Source: JAZRPG01 sp045649105 (GTDB lineage: Bacteria; Bacillota; Clostridia; Oscillospirales; JAAYXM01). Taken from it: a stretch of 64,000 nt of DNA. Shown piece after piece: positions 24,156 through 33,320 of the stretch (position 1 is its first letter; each line of letters opens with the position of its first letter). A program made the position numbers and the translations under genes. The DNA is taken from positions 1-64,000 of the forward strand of contig JAZRPG010000041.1 in assembly GCA_045649105.1 (NCBI GenBank). Direction: 5' to 3'. The notes below the pieces were generated by a model that was given only the letters and a program-made list of their open reading frames with translations, had not been told where the DNA came from and ran no database searches.

Positions 24156-25739
24156 TCAATCATTTTTTAAAAAATTAAATATTTTTTTGTCGCCAAAAAT
24201 GAGTTTTTTGTCATTTTTATCTATTGCCCCTGTGCAAACGATGCACAAAACACATACCAAAACACCCGCCAAAACAGAAAAAATAACAAAACTGCGCACC
24301 TGCGCCATACCTTTGACATACATCTGGAAACAGTACGATGCAACACCCGTACATACGCCCGAAATCATCGGCTTTATAAAAATTTTTGTTAAATCAAGCT
24401 GCATGAATGCATACTTCTTAAAGCCGTATATATTAATCAACGAGATAGTTATATAGCATAAAACGGTACTTATCGCCGCCCCGTATATGTTTATCGCAGG
24501 CTTTCCTACAAGAATCGCATTGGAAAGAATTTTAACTCCCGCTCCGCAGAGCATTGAAAAAACAGGAAAATTCACCCTTCCGAGTGACTGGTGTACGGCA
24601 TTTGTAAGCGAAGTAACAGCAAGAAAGGGAATGGCAAACGAAAGTACGGCAAGCATTCTCCCCGCCGCAGCGATGCTTTCAGCCTCAACACTTGCGCCAT
24701 AAAGCAGGTCAAGAATCGGATGTGCGAGCGCGAACAAGCCCGCCGCCGAAGGTATCGCAACAAGCATTGTAAGCTTTAATGCCGAATTCACGGTCTTATC
24801 CAGCCGCAAAAAGCTCTTTGACGCATACGCACCTGAAACCGTCGGAATAAGCGCAACCGAAATTGTAGTTACCACCGTCGAAGGCAGGTTAAATAAATTC
24901 GCAGAATAGTTATAAGACCCGTAAAGCCATTTTGCTTCACGCAACGTAAAACCCGTCTTCTGCAGAAGATTCATAACAAGCGCACTGTCTATAACATTTG
25001 TAAGGCTTATTACCGCGGCCCCCATCGTTATAGGCACCGCAAGCCTCATAAGCTCTGCCAGTATATTGCGCTTTTTGCGCCCCGCCCCTGCCGTGCTGTA
25101 GTCCGCACCGTCCTTCAGAAGCGCAAAATACAATGCCGACAAAAACGCACCGGCACTGACGCCCAGTACGGCCCCTGCGCTTACCGCACTGTCTCCAAAG
25201 CCACTTTTCTTAAGCCACAATGCAGCGCCAAGACCTATCACGAGCTTCCCGACAGCCTCTGTTACCTCGGACACCGCTGTCGGATACATATTTGAGCGCC
25301 CCTGATAATAGCCTCTGTTTATGCTCGAAATTGCAACGAACATCACCGCCGGCGCAATTGCACGGATTGATGTCTCCGCATCAGGGCTGCCCATAAATGA
25401 CGCAAACACGGGTGCTCCGAAAAACATCACTGCAAAACCTATACCGCCTATAAAAGCGAATGCAAGATATGATACTTTATATATTCTGCGGACATCGCTC
25501 AGGTTCTCGAGTGTCATCGCCTCCGACACCATTTTGGACACAGCGGCAGGCACCCCTGCCGTAGACAGCACAAAAAGAAGTGCATAGATATTATATGCTA
25601 TCGAAAAATTCGCCATTCCCTCAGGACCGAGCACCGCACCCAGCGGAATTTTAAAGCATGCGCCTATTACCTTTACCACTATTCCTGCTACAGCAAGAAT
25701 TGCAGCGCCATGGATAAAACTCTGCTTTTTTGCACGCAT
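24156..25739 (-). CDS. SpoVB-like polysaccharide/lipid flippase (MOP superfamily)
   Basis: This 527-residue membrane protein has about 14 hydrophobic segments. Its N-terminal 'FIHGAAILAVAGIVVKVIGA' and 'FKIPLGAVLGPEGMANFSIA' motif is typical of SpoVB/YtgP transporters in the MOP (MurJ-like) group. SpoVB is needed for spore cortex synthesis and probably flips a peptidoglycan precursor. Its place just upstream of mazG and the yab genes suits a sporulation role. Paralogues with general envelope roles exist, so spoVB as a name is not certain. Confidence 0.85.
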   Translation of the reverse strand: MRAKKQSFIHGAAILAVAGIVVKVIGACFKIPLGAVLGPEGMANFSIAYNIYALLFVLSTAGVPAAVSKMVSEAMTLENLSDVRRIYKVSYLAFAFIGGIGFAVMFFGAPVFASFMGSPDAETSIRAIAPAVMFVAISSINRGYYQGRSNMYPTAVSEVTEAVGKLVIGLGAALWLKKSGFGDSAVSAGAVLGVSAGAFLSALYFALLKDGADYSTAGAGRKKRNILAELMRLAVPITMGAAVISLTNVIDSALVMNLLQKTGFTLREAKWLYGSYNYSANLFNLPSTVVTTISVALIPTVSGAYASKSFLRLDKTVNSALKLTMLVAIPSAAGLFALAHPILDLLYGASVEAESIAAAGRMLAVLSFAIPFLAVTSLTNAVHQSLGRVNFPVFSMLCGAGVKILSNAILVGKPAINIYGAAISTVLCYITISLINIYGFKKYAFMQLDLTKIFIKPMISGVCTGVASYCFQMYVKGMAQVRSFVIFSVLAGVLVCVLCIVCTGAIDKNDKKLIFGDKKIFNFLKND

Positions 25740-25813
25740 AACAGAAGCTCACACCTTTTTTATCTGATATGCGAATTTATGCAAAAAGCGCGCTTTTTAT
25801 AACCTCACGGAGA

Positions 25814-27091
25814 CTATCTTGCACGCATGGCGGAAAGTGCACGCTCAATATCAATCGTCTTGAACTCACCGTTTTCGTAGAGAATCCTGCCTGCAACCAT
25901 CGTGAGCACAACATCACTGCCGCGTGCGGCATATACAGCGTTTGAGATTACATTATGGCACGGGGTAAGATGCACTTTGTCAAAGTCAAGCATTATTATA
26001 TCCGCCTCAAAGCCTTCTCGTATTATGCCGCAGTCGTCTCTTCCCTGTGCTTTTGCTCCGTTTACCGTTGCAACCTTTATTGCATCATATGCACTGACCG
26101 CTGTCGGGTCACCGAGAACGCCCTTATGCAATATTGCAAACAGCTTTATTTCCTCAAACATGTCGTGGCTGTTATTGCTTGCAACACCGTCCGTACCCAG
26201 AGAGACATTTATTCCCCGACCGAGCATTTCCGGAGCAGGTGCTGTTCCCGAGGCCAGCTTCAAATTGCTTACCGGGCAATGCGCAACGCTTGCCCCGATG
26301 TTTTTGAGTGTTTCCATATCCTCAGACGAAAGGTGACAGCAATGCGCAAGAAGGGGCTTTACCCCCTCAAACAATCCTTCCTCAAGAAACAGACCGGCAG
26401 GCGTTTTTCCGTATTTTTTCACGCACCCGTCGTTTTCTTTTTTAGTCTCCGACATATGAATCTGCAAAACCAGCCCGCGCTCACGGGCGATTTCCGCGGT
26501 CTTTTTCCGGCAGTCAGCTCCTGAAGTATATTCAGCATGGATTGAAACATCTGCACGAAGGCGCCCGCCGTCCTTTAAATGAATTCTGTCTATTAACCGG
26601 AGCTCCTCGTCAACGGAAGGCATGTCGTAATATCCGTCACCGCCCTCTCCGACAATTGAGCGTGATAAATTCGCACGGATTCCTGTCTCTTCCGCTACAT
26701 CGGCAATGGCATCAGTGAAGAAATAGCTGTCAGAAAACGATGTCGTACCTGATGCAAGCATTTCGGCAACAGCAAGACGCGCACCGTCACGCACTGCATC
26801 GGCTGTAAGCTTGTCCTCTGCAGGGAAGATATGCTCATGAAGCCATGTATCAAGCTCGCAGTCGTCTGACAATCCGCGGAACAGAGTCATCGGAATGTGA
26901 GTATGTGCATTTATAAGCCCCGGCATAATCACCTTTCCGCGCGCGTCTATAACGCGGTTGAATGCGTTTTTCGGTCGCTCCGTTCCGACATATGCAATTT
27001 TCCTGCCCGAAACTCCGATGTATGCATTTTCTATATACGGATTTTTCTCATCCATGGTAATAACACGAGCGTTTTCAAAAAGTATATCCAT
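25814..27091 (-). CDS. Amidohydrolase, MtaD/TrzA-like deaminase
   Basis: A 425-residue metal-dependent hydrolase of the amidohydrolase superfamily. The metal motifs are 'GLINAHTHIPMTLFRGLSDD', 'SIHAEYT', 'LLAHCCHLS' and 'GTDGVASNN'. It is closest in pattern to 5-methylthioadenosine/S-adenosylhomocysteine deaminase (MtaD), which removes the adenine amino group. Related enzymes act on other purines or triazines, so the substrate is inferred. Neighbours do not settle it. The start ATG lies after an AGAAAAGAAGGGTAA stretch. Confidence 0.82.
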   Translation of the reverse strand: MDILFENARVITMDEKNPYIENAYIGVSGRKIAYVGTERPKNAFNRVIDARGKVIMPGLINAHTHIPMTLFRGLSDDCELDTWLHEHIFPAEDKLTADAVRDGARLAVAEMLASGTTSFSDSYFFTDAIADVAEETGIRANLSRSIVGEGGDGYYDMPSVDEELRLIDRIHLKDGGRLRADVSIHAEYTSGADCRKKTAEIARERGLVLQIHMSETKKENDGCVKKYGKTPAGLFLEEGLFEGVKPLLAHCCHLSSEDMETLKNIGASVAHCPVSNLKLASGTAPAPEMLGRGINVSLGTDGVASNNSHDMFEEIKLFAILHKGVLGDPTAVSAYDAIKVATVNGAKAQGRDDCGIIREGFEADIIMLDFDKVHLTPCHNVISNAVYAARGSDVVLTMVAGRILYENGEFKTIDIERALSAMRAR

Positions 27092-27113
27092 ATTACCCTT
27101 CTTTTCTAATGAA

Positions 27114-27145
27114 CCGCCGGCTGCCGCAAACCCGGCAGCCGACGG
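27114..27145. other. Strong GC-rich hairpin without T-tract
   Basis: CCGCCGGCTGCCG and CGGCAGCCGACGG pair over 13 bases (one G-T pair) around a six-base loop. It separates the zinc-ribbon gene (minus, ending at 27151) from the deaminase gene downstream. Neither strand has a run of T after it. It could be an RNA stability element or a weak terminator. Confidence 0.5.
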
Positions 27146-27150
27146 TGTTC

Positions 27151-27549
27151 TCAGTCGTCAAGTTTTTCCCCGCATTGCGAGCAATACTCACAATCACCGT
27201 CATGAGTTTTGCCGCAAGCGCTGCATTTTTTCGTGCCGCTCATATCCTTAAGAGCCTCACGCAGCTCCTCTATCTCGCTTATCTTTTCATCGATTGCAGT
27301 GAGCCTCGCGTCAATTTCTTCTGCCGAGGTTTCCTCATTGCAATGGGATGCATAAAGAAGCTTTCCAACCTCACGGTACAACACGTCAACGTCTGTTGTG
27401 AGGTCAAATATCTTAAGCTTTATTTTGGATGCGTTGTAGACGCCTGTGGCCTTCTTGCCGGCCGTATTATACGTCTTTGTGGCAAACTCACCCGCCGCAT
27501 ATGCGCCTGCACGGATTTTGTCCACTATTGCCTTAACTTTTTCATTCAT
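27151..27549 (-). CDS. Small helical protein with C-terminal zinc ribbon
   Basis: A 132-residue protein of unknown function. Residues 1-110 look mostly alpha-helical ('MNEKVKAIVDKIRAGAYAAG', then a coiled-coil-like 'DARLTAIDEKISEIEELREA'). The end carries a zinc ribbon with 'CSACGK' and 'CEYCSQCGEKL'. Such proteins are frequent in Clostridia and are often annotated only as zinc-ribbon proteins. No signal peptide is seen. A GGAGGCG site precedes the ATG. Confidence 0.7.
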   Translation of the reverse strand: MNEKVKAIVDKIRAGAYAAGEFATKTYNTAGKKATGVYNASKIKLKIFDLTTDVDVLYREVGKLLYASHCNEETSAEEIDARLTAIDEKISEIEELREALKDMSGTKKCSACGKTHDGDCEYCSQCGEKLDD

Positions 27550-27599
27550 AAAGTAACGCCTCCTCCTTAATTACATTATACTATTACAACAAACAAAAA

Positions 27600-28535
27600 T
27601 CAATATCTGAAACTTCCCCCGCCTACAAACTCGCGCAGAAGCGAATCTGTCGGGACATATTCGTCGCCCAGGTCGTCAAATGCGTTTATATTCTCAAGCA
27701 TCTGCAATATCTCATCATAACGCGCAATGCCCTCCGGCACAGAGGTTACCGCCTTTTTTAAATATTTCTTGAGCACGCACATCTCATACTCATGAGTCGA
27801 GTTGATTATTATGTCTGCCCTGTCCTTGAACGGAGATATATACATCTTTTCGCCGCGGCGGATATTATCCCATATGGTGAGCGTGAAATCCGCCGTTGTG
27901 CTTCGGAATTTTATATCTCGGACAATGCGGCGCACCAGCCTTGTCCATGTGCCCTTAAAATACAGCTCTCCGTTATATGTGAAATTACTTCTTGAGGATA
28001 TATAGAGCTTTATACCATGCTCTCCTGCGGCACTTGTGACCATATCGTTAAGCGCATGTATTCCCTCGAATATTACGACCTCATTTTTCCCAAGACAAAG
28101 CGGGCGCACTGTATCCGAGCGGCGCTGATTTTTAAAATCAAACTTTGGTACATACACCTCTCGCCCGTCGATTATGTCCTTTATATGTCTGTTTAAAAGC
28201 TCTGTATCAAGGCATAACGGCGACTCATAGTCCACACCGCCGTCCTCCGTCTTCGGTGCCGTCTCAATGTCCACGGTCTTAAAATAGTCATCCAGTGATA
28301 CGGGGCGTGTACGAACGCCAAAGGTCTCAAGCATACGCTCAAGCTTTAAGGCAGTCGTTGTCTTTCCTGAGCCCGACGGACCCGAAAGAAGCACAACGCA
28401 GCTCTCGCCGACTCTGTCGGCAATTTTTGCCGCCGCGTCTTTTATTGATTTTGCGTATTTTGCCTCACACTCCGTTACAAAGCCGTACGGGTCGCTCTTT
28501 ATTCTGTCGTTAACTGCGGATATGTCAAATGCCAT
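27600..28535 (-). CDS. P-loop nucleoside kinase (uridine kinase-like)
   Basis: A 311-residue kinase with Walker A 'GPSGSGKTTTA' (52-62), 'VSLDDYFKTVDIETAPKTED' and 'VVIFEGIHALNDM'. These match the uridine kinase/phosphoribulokinase fold. The length and the N-terminal 50 residues resemble the Clostridia-type 'nucleoside kinase' relatives and not classic Udk. The substrate is inferred only at family level. Its ATG adjoins the hemZ stop, in the recJ-relA-dtd-hemZ operon. Confidence 0.8.
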   Translation of the reverse strand: MAFDISAVNDRIKSDPYGFVTECEAKYAKSIKDAAAKIADRVGESCVVLLSGPSGSGKTTTALKLERMLETFGVRTRPVSLDDYFKTVDIETAPKTEDGGVDYESPLCLDTELLNRHIKDIIDGREVYVPKFDFKNQRRSDTVRPLCLGKNEVVIFEGIHALNDMVTSAAGEHGIKLYISSRSNFTYNGELYFKGTWTRLVRRIVRDIKFRSTTADFTLTIWDNIRRGEKMYISPFKDRADIIINSTHEYEMCVLKKYLKKAVTSVPEGIARYDEILQMLENINAFDDLGDEYVPTDSLLREFVGGGSFRY

Positions 28536-30023
28536 TCACCGCACCTCCTCTTCTTTTGCGAAGAACTTACAAATCTCTGAAATTCCCGAATCTATCTTTT
28601 CTTTTGCATTATTGTATTCATATGGGTATTTGGGATTAAATATTCGCTGTATAATATTTTTTTCGCGGCGGATGAGCTTCGTTACGCCGCCTGCCCCTGC
28701 TGATAATATCGTATGAAGCTCATCCATTATATAATTGTTGTAAAGCCCCTCATATCCGGGCCTTGCATATCCGACATTCTCAAGATTTCCGGACATATAT
28801 TTCTGCCTGTACAGATAGTACGGCACATATCCGCAATCGCGAAGTCTTGTCATTGCATACTCAACCATGCAGGCCGTTCTCTCCCCCGTAGGAAGCGCGA
28901 CCTTTTCACGCGAAAGCTCTGAGCCTTTTTTCAGAGCAAGCGTATGAACCGTTATATTCTCAGGGTCAAGCGCTATAACCCTGTCGAGAGAGGTCTTAAA
29001 GCTATCCGTCGTATCACCGGGAAGCCCTGCAATTAAATCCATATTTACACAGAGCCCGCCAAGCGCCTTTACCTGCGCCATTGCAGCCTCAACATCCTCC
29101 GCTGTATGGCGTCTGTCCATTGCGGCGAGAATATCGTTATTCATCGTCTGCGGATTAACGCTTATACGCGTCGCGCCAAACTCCTTGATTGCGCGAAGCT
29201 TTTCAATGCACATTGTATCGGGTCTTCCCGCCTCAACCGTATACTCTGAAACTGACGCAACATCAAAGCTTTCGCGGATGCATTTCAGAACTGCCCGAAA
29301 CTCCTCAACACCAAGCGAGGTCGGCGTCCCTCCGCCTATGTATATTGTCTTTAAATTAAGCCCTGATATTCTCGCAGCACGGCCAAGCTCCGATATTTCA
29401 TACAAAAGCATTTCAAGATACGGCGCAACAAGAGCCCGAGCTTTTTCAACAGAGTGGCTCACAAATGAGCAGTATTTACATCTTGAAGCACAAAACGGAA
29501 TTCCGACATACAAAGATGCATCCCGCGGAGAAGTGCTGTCCGCAAGTGCCTTTGCCCTTAATGCAGCAGAAACCGCAAGCTCACTCCGCTCACGTGACAC
29601 AAAGAAATCATCACACAGTATTCTTACCGTCTCCTCCGCCGATGCACCCGAGTCAAGATATCCTGCCGCAAACTTCGACGGACGAACACCGGTCAGCGCA
29701 CCCCAGGCCGGAGGCTTCGGCAGTATTTGAACAGCCGCCTTATAAAACGATATTTTCACCGCACACGAGGCAAGCCTTCTTCGCTCCTTAATATCGCTTT
29801 TCTGCGGTATTGCAACATCCGCGCTTCCCGTATGCTTTTCTCCTTTATCGTATATCTCCGTCACTGACAGAAATTCCGTCGGAGACTCTTCAAGGCGCGA
29901 CAGGGCATAGCTTTCGCCCTCCGGCTCGCCCTCACATATTTCGGCATGAGAATCCTCAAACATGCACATATATATCTGTTGCGCTGCGGCAACTAAATTA
30001 TGACCTTTTAAATAAAGCTTCAA
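28536..30023 (-). CDS. hemZ: Coproporphyrinogen dehydrogenase-like radical SAM protein HemZ
   Basis: This 495-residue radical SAM protein has the cluster motif 'PFCASRCKYCSFVSH' and the HemN-family segments 'LKTIYIGGGTPTSLG', 'RISVNPQTMN' and 'MDLIAGLPGDTTDSFKTSLD'. The extra N-terminal domain (about 1-165, containing 'WGALTGVRPSKFAAGYL') is typical of HemZ. HemZ is annotated as oxygen-independent coproporphyrinogen III oxidase, though direct evidence is limited, and no other haem gene lies nearby. It overlaps the MBL gene by four bases. Confidence 0.88.
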   Translation of the reverse strand: MKLYLKGHNLVAAAQQIYMCMFEDSHAEICEGEPEGESYALSRLEESPTEFLSVTEIYDKGEKHTGSADVAIPQKSDIKERRRLASCAVKISFYKAAVQILPKPPAWGALTGVRPSKFAAGYLDSGASAEETVRILCDDFFVSRERSELAVSAALRAKALADSTSPRDASLYVGIPFCASRCKYCSFVSHSVEKARALVAPYLEMLLYEISELGRAARISGLNLKTIYIGGGTPTSLGVEEFRAVLKCIRESFDVASVSEYTVEAGRPDTMCIEKLRAIKEFGATRISVNPQTMNNDILAAMDRRHTAEDVEAAMAQVKALGGLCVNMDLIAGLPGDTTDSFKTSLDRVIALDPENITVHTLALKKGSELSREKVALPTGERTACMVEYAMTRLRDCGYVPYYLYRQKYMSGNLENVGYARPGYEGLYNNYIMDELHTILSAGAGGVTKLIRREKNIIQRIFNPKYPYEYNNAKEKIDSGISEICKFFAKEEEVR

Positions 30024-30649
30024 TTCTGCATCGCCTCTGACATGTATATGTTTTTCTCGCGCTCACGCATAAGCGTTGTACTCTCACCGTGTCCGGGGAA
30101 AACATCGTAATCCCCCGGGAGCTGATAAATCCTTTTTAATGACATGAGCATATCGCCGTAGTTCCCGCCTATCATGTCGCATCTTCCGCAAGTATCAAAG
30201 AAAAGCGTATCACCCGAGAAAATCATGTTCCCTGAAATTATGCAAACGCTGCCTTCTGTATGGCCCGGAGTTGAAATAAACTCAAAATGCATTTCTCCGA
30301 CATCCGTACTGAATCCGTCAGAAATCTCGATATCAGCCTTAATCGGCTCATATTTCCGCGTTTTAAGAATTGTGTGGCCGGAAGCCTCCGCATCGCTTAA
30401 GCGGTAAACCTCAGCCTCATGAACAACTACTTTTGCGCCCGTTTTTTCTTTAAGCTCATTCACAGCAAGAACGTGGTCAAAATGCGCATGCGTCAGAAAT
30501 ATATAATCAAGAGTGAGAGATTTTGTCTCAATAATTTCCAAAATCTTATCCGCACCGGCACCCGGGTCAATCACCACGGCATGCTTTCCGTCATTCAGAA
30601 CATAGCAGTTTGTGTTTATAAATCCGACTACAAGCGTTGTAAGTTCCAT
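30020..30649 (-). CDS. MBL-fold metallo-hydrolase (YcbL/glyoxalase II-like)
   Basis: A 209-residue metallo-beta-lactamase-fold protein. Motif 'LTHAHFDHVLAV' supplies the HxHxDH zinc ligands, with 'STPGHTEGSVC', 'FSGDTLFFDTCGRCD' and 'VFPGHGESTTL' downstream. Short proteins of this type include YcbL-like thioesterases with glyoxalase II activity. The real substrate is open. I chose the ATG at 30649 (AGAAAGGAA upstream); the ATG at 30676 overlaps the dtd stop and is also possible. Confidence 0.85.
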   Translation of the reverse strand: MELTTLVVGFINTNCYVLNDGKHAVVIDPGAGADKILEIIETKSLTLDYIFLTHAHFDHVLAVNELKEKTGAKVVVHEAEVYRLSDAEASGHTILKTRKYEPIKADIEISDGFSTDVGEMHFEFISTPGHTEGSVCIISGNMIFSGDTLFFDTCGRCDMIGGNYGDMLMSLKRIYQLPGDYDVFPGHGESTTLMREREKNIYMSEAMQN

Positions 30650-30672
30650 ATCTGTGAATTTTCCTTTCTGCT

Positions 30673-31119
30673 TCATTGAGCATCTGTATCCATCATTATC
30701 GTTACAGGGCCGTCATTTACCGACAAAATTTCCATATATGCGCCGAAAACCCCTGTCTCAACCTTATATCCCGCTTCACGCAGTAAAGAAATAAAATATT
30801 CATACAGCGGACGCGCAAGCTCCGGTCGTGCTGCATCTATAAAGCTCGGGCGGTTGCCCTTGGCCGTATTTGCATACAGCGTAAAATTAGATACTACCAT
30901 AATAGATCCGTTAACCTGTGAGCAGGACAGATTGAGCTTTTCCTCAGAGTCCTCAAACACGCGCATCTGTGCTATTTTCTTTGCAAGGTACTCCGCCTCA
31001 TGCTCAGTGTCGTTTACCGAAACACCGAGAATTACCAAAAGTCCGTTACCTGTCTGAGAATGCGTGTGTCCGTCAATACGCACCTCGGCTGATTTAACAC
31101 GTGTTACCACAGCTCTCAT
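30673..31119 (-). CDS. dtd: D-aminoacyl-tRNA deacylase
   Basis: DTD (148 residues) hydrolyses D-amino acids and glycine mischarged on tRNA. The two signature segments are 'MVVSNFTLYANTAKGNRPSF', equivalent to SQxxLxA with Asn for Gln, and 'VNDGPVTIMMDT', equivalent to the Gly-cisPro motif. It follows relA by 11 bases, a pairing that is common in Bacillota (relA-dtd). Confidence 0.95.
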   Translation of the reverse strand: MRAVVTRVKSAEVRIDGHTHSQTGNGLLVILGVSVNDTEHEAEYLAKKIAQMRVFEDSEEKLNLSCSQVNGSIMVVSNFTLYANTAKGNRPSFIDAARPELARPLYEYFISLLREAGYKVETGVFGAYMEILSVNDGPVTIMMDTDAQ

Positions 31120-31130
31120 TGTCTTACCTC

Positions 31131-33311
31131 CTAGCTTCTGGTCCTCTTTACATCTATTAAACCGCGCACTGCATGCAGCTTGTTCATAACAAACTCAAGC
31201 TGCTCTTTGCTGTTGATATTCATAACTACATTAACAATGGCATACCCGTCACCCAGGCGGCGGGCATCTATCTGGTGGACAGGTATTTTCAGATTATTGA
31301 GAACCGTAACAATATCCATAAACAGTCCGTCGCGGTCTTTTGCGGAAACCTGAAGCGAGGTCTGGAATTTATCCTTTATCTCATCTGCCCATGACACGCA
31401 AATCCAGCGGCTTAAATCGTCAGAACTTTTCATTGCATTCGTGACATTCTTACAATCCGCCCTATGGACGGAAACGCCATATCCGCGCGTTATAAATCCG
31501 ATAATCGAGTCGCCCGGTATGGGAGTACAGCAACGCGCAAACTTGACCAGACAGTTTTCAACCCCCGGGACTATAACTCCTGAATTTGAGCTTGATGTCT
31601 TAGGTGTCTGCGAAAGCTTTTCACGTACTGCTTCGTCCTCGCTTTTGCTGTACACCTCACTCCTCTGCTGCTCGGAGCGGATTCTGTTTATGACACGGCT
31701 CATCTTTATTCCGCCGTATCCGAGGCTTGCAAACAGCTCATCTGCCTGCTTAAAGGACATTTTGTTCGCAACACTTGTGATAAGCTCATCAAACTCGCTC
31801 TGCGAAATTGATATGCCCTCTTTTTTCATCTCGCGTTCAAGCTCTGCTTTTCCGCGCGCTATATTCTCATCACGGCACTCTTTTTTAAACCACTGCTTTA
31901 TTTTATTGCGAGCCTCGCCCGTTTTTACCATACCTATCCAGTCACGGCTCGGGCCACGGCCTGAATTTGAAGTGATTACTTCTATAATCTCGCCGTTCTG
32001 CAAGATATATTCAAGCGGAACTATTCTTCCGTTTACCTTCGCGCCGACCATTCTGTTTCCAACGGCAGAGTGTATTGAATACGCAAAGTCTATAGGCGTT
32101 GAACCTGTCGGAAGGCTTATAACATCTCCCTTAGGCGTAAATACAAACACCTCGTCACTGAACATGTCGGTTTTCAGTGACCTGACAAAATCCTCGTCCT
32201 CAACCTCCTGGTTTTCAAGGAGACGGCGCACCCACAGAAGCTTTTCGTCAAGGTTGTTCTTGCCGCTTACTCCCGATTTATACTTCCAGTGTGCCGCAAT
32301 TCCGTATTCTGCAGTCTGGTGCATATCCTTTGTACGTATCTGCACCTCAAACGGGATTCCCTCACGCCCGATAACCGTTGTATGAAGCGACTGGTACATA
32401 TTCGGCTTCGGTGTGCTTATATAATCCTTGAATCGCCCAGGAATCGGCCTGTACATATCATGTATGAATCCGAGAACATTATAGCAGTCCGACACCGTGT
32501 CCACTATTACGCGCATTGCATAAAGGTCATACACCTCGTCAATTGTCTTGTGCTGTGTATACATTTTTCTGTAAATGCTGTAAATATGCTTTACGCGCCC
32601 CTGGACATCAGCATCTATTCCCGCCTCAAGCAGACGCTCCGTCATGCGCTGCTTGATATGGCTCATAAATTCTTCCCGCTCCTCGCTTCTGCGCTCAAGT
32701 TCTTCCGTAATTTCGGCATAACCTACAGGGTCAAGGCAGCGGAGAGAACGGTCCTCAAGCTCCCATTTTATCTTCTGCATTCCGAGCCTGTGTGCAAGCG
32801 GACCATATACCTCCATCGTCTCAAGAGCTTTTTCGCGCTGCTTCTCAGGCTTATGAAACTCTATTGTACGCATATTATGAAGTCTGTCTGCTATCTTTAT
32901 GAGTATTACCCGTATGTCCTTACCCATTGCAAGAAACATCTTGCGCAGATTTTCTATCTGTGCCTCTTCCTTGCTTGTATAGGGCATTCTTGTAAGCTTT
33001 GATACGCCCTCGACAATATCGGCGACTTCTTTTCCAAACTTCGCCTTTATTATCTCATATCCTACCTCTGTATCCTCTATGCAATCATGCAACAATGCCG
33101 AAACCACGGAATCAGCATCAAGCTCCATGTCGGCAACTATTTCTGCAACTGCTATCGGATGCGTCACATAGTCACTGCCGTCCCGGCGTTTCTGCCCCTC
33201 ATGCGCCTGTATTGCGCAGTCGAAAGCAGCTTTAATTGCAGCCTCATCTTCACTTTTCAAATATCTCTTTATCTTATCTGTTAAATTTTTATATCTCTCA
33301 TCAGGTATCAT
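31131..33311 (-). CDS. relA: Bifunctional (p)ppGpp synthetase/hydrolase RelA/SpoT
   Basis: A 726-residue stringent-response enzyme. The HD hydrolase domain ('YVTHPIAVAEIVADMELDAD', 'ALLHDCIEDTEVGYE', 'ADRLHNMRTIEFHKPEKQRE') is intact, so it probably both makes and degrades (p)ppGpp. The synthetase domain ('YDLYAMRVIVDTVSDCYNVL', 'DYISTPKPNMYQSLHTTVIG') follows, then TGS ('FVFTPKGDVISLPTGSTPID'), a zinc-finger-like segment with 'ARCCTPIPGD', and a C-terminal ACT domain. It is co-transcribed with recJ and dtd. Confidence 0.96.
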   Translation of the reverse strand: MIPDERYKNLTDKIKRYLKSEDEAAIKAAFDCAIQAHEGQKRRDGSDYVTHPIAVAEIVADMELDADSVVSALLHDCIEDTEVGYEIIKAKFGKEVADIVEGVSKLTRMPYTSKEEAQIENLRKMFLAMGKDIRVILIKIADRLHNMRTIEFHKPEKQREKALETMEVYGPLAHRLGMQKIKWELEDRSLRCLDPVGYAEITEELERRSEEREEFMSHIKQRMTERLLEAGIDADVQGRVKHIYSIYRKMYTQHKTIDEVYDLYAMRVIVDTVSDCYNVLGFIHDMYRPIPGRFKDYISTPKPNMYQSLHTTVIGREGIPFEVQIRTKDMHQTAEYGIAAHWKYKSGVSGKNNLDEKLLWVRRLLENQEVEDEDFVRSLKTDMFSDEVFVFTPKGDVISLPTGSTPIDFAYSIHSAVGNRMVGAKVNGRIVPLEYILQNGEIIEVITSNSGRGPSRDWIGMVKTGEARNKIKQWFKKECRDENIARGKAELEREMKKEGISISQSEFDELITSVANKMSFKQADELFASLGYGGIKMSRVINRIRSEQQRSEVYSKSEDEAVREKLSQTPKTSSSNSGVIVPGVENCLVKFARCCTPIPGDSIIGFITRGYGVSVHRADCKNVTNAMKSSDDLSRWICVSWADEIKDKFQTSLQVSAKDRDGLFMDIVTVLNNLKIPVHQIDARRLGDGYAIVNVVMNINSKEQLEFVMNKLHAVRGLIDVKRTRS

Positions 33312-33320
33312 GACAACCCA

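Noticed and set aside
27114..27145. Intrinsic terminator call for the strong hairpin
   Set aside because: The stem is excellent but neither strand has a T-tract, so it is listed only as a hairpin.
31441..32385. 314-codon open frame opposite relA
   Set aside because: It is a shadow of relA on the opposite strand with no recognisable domain.
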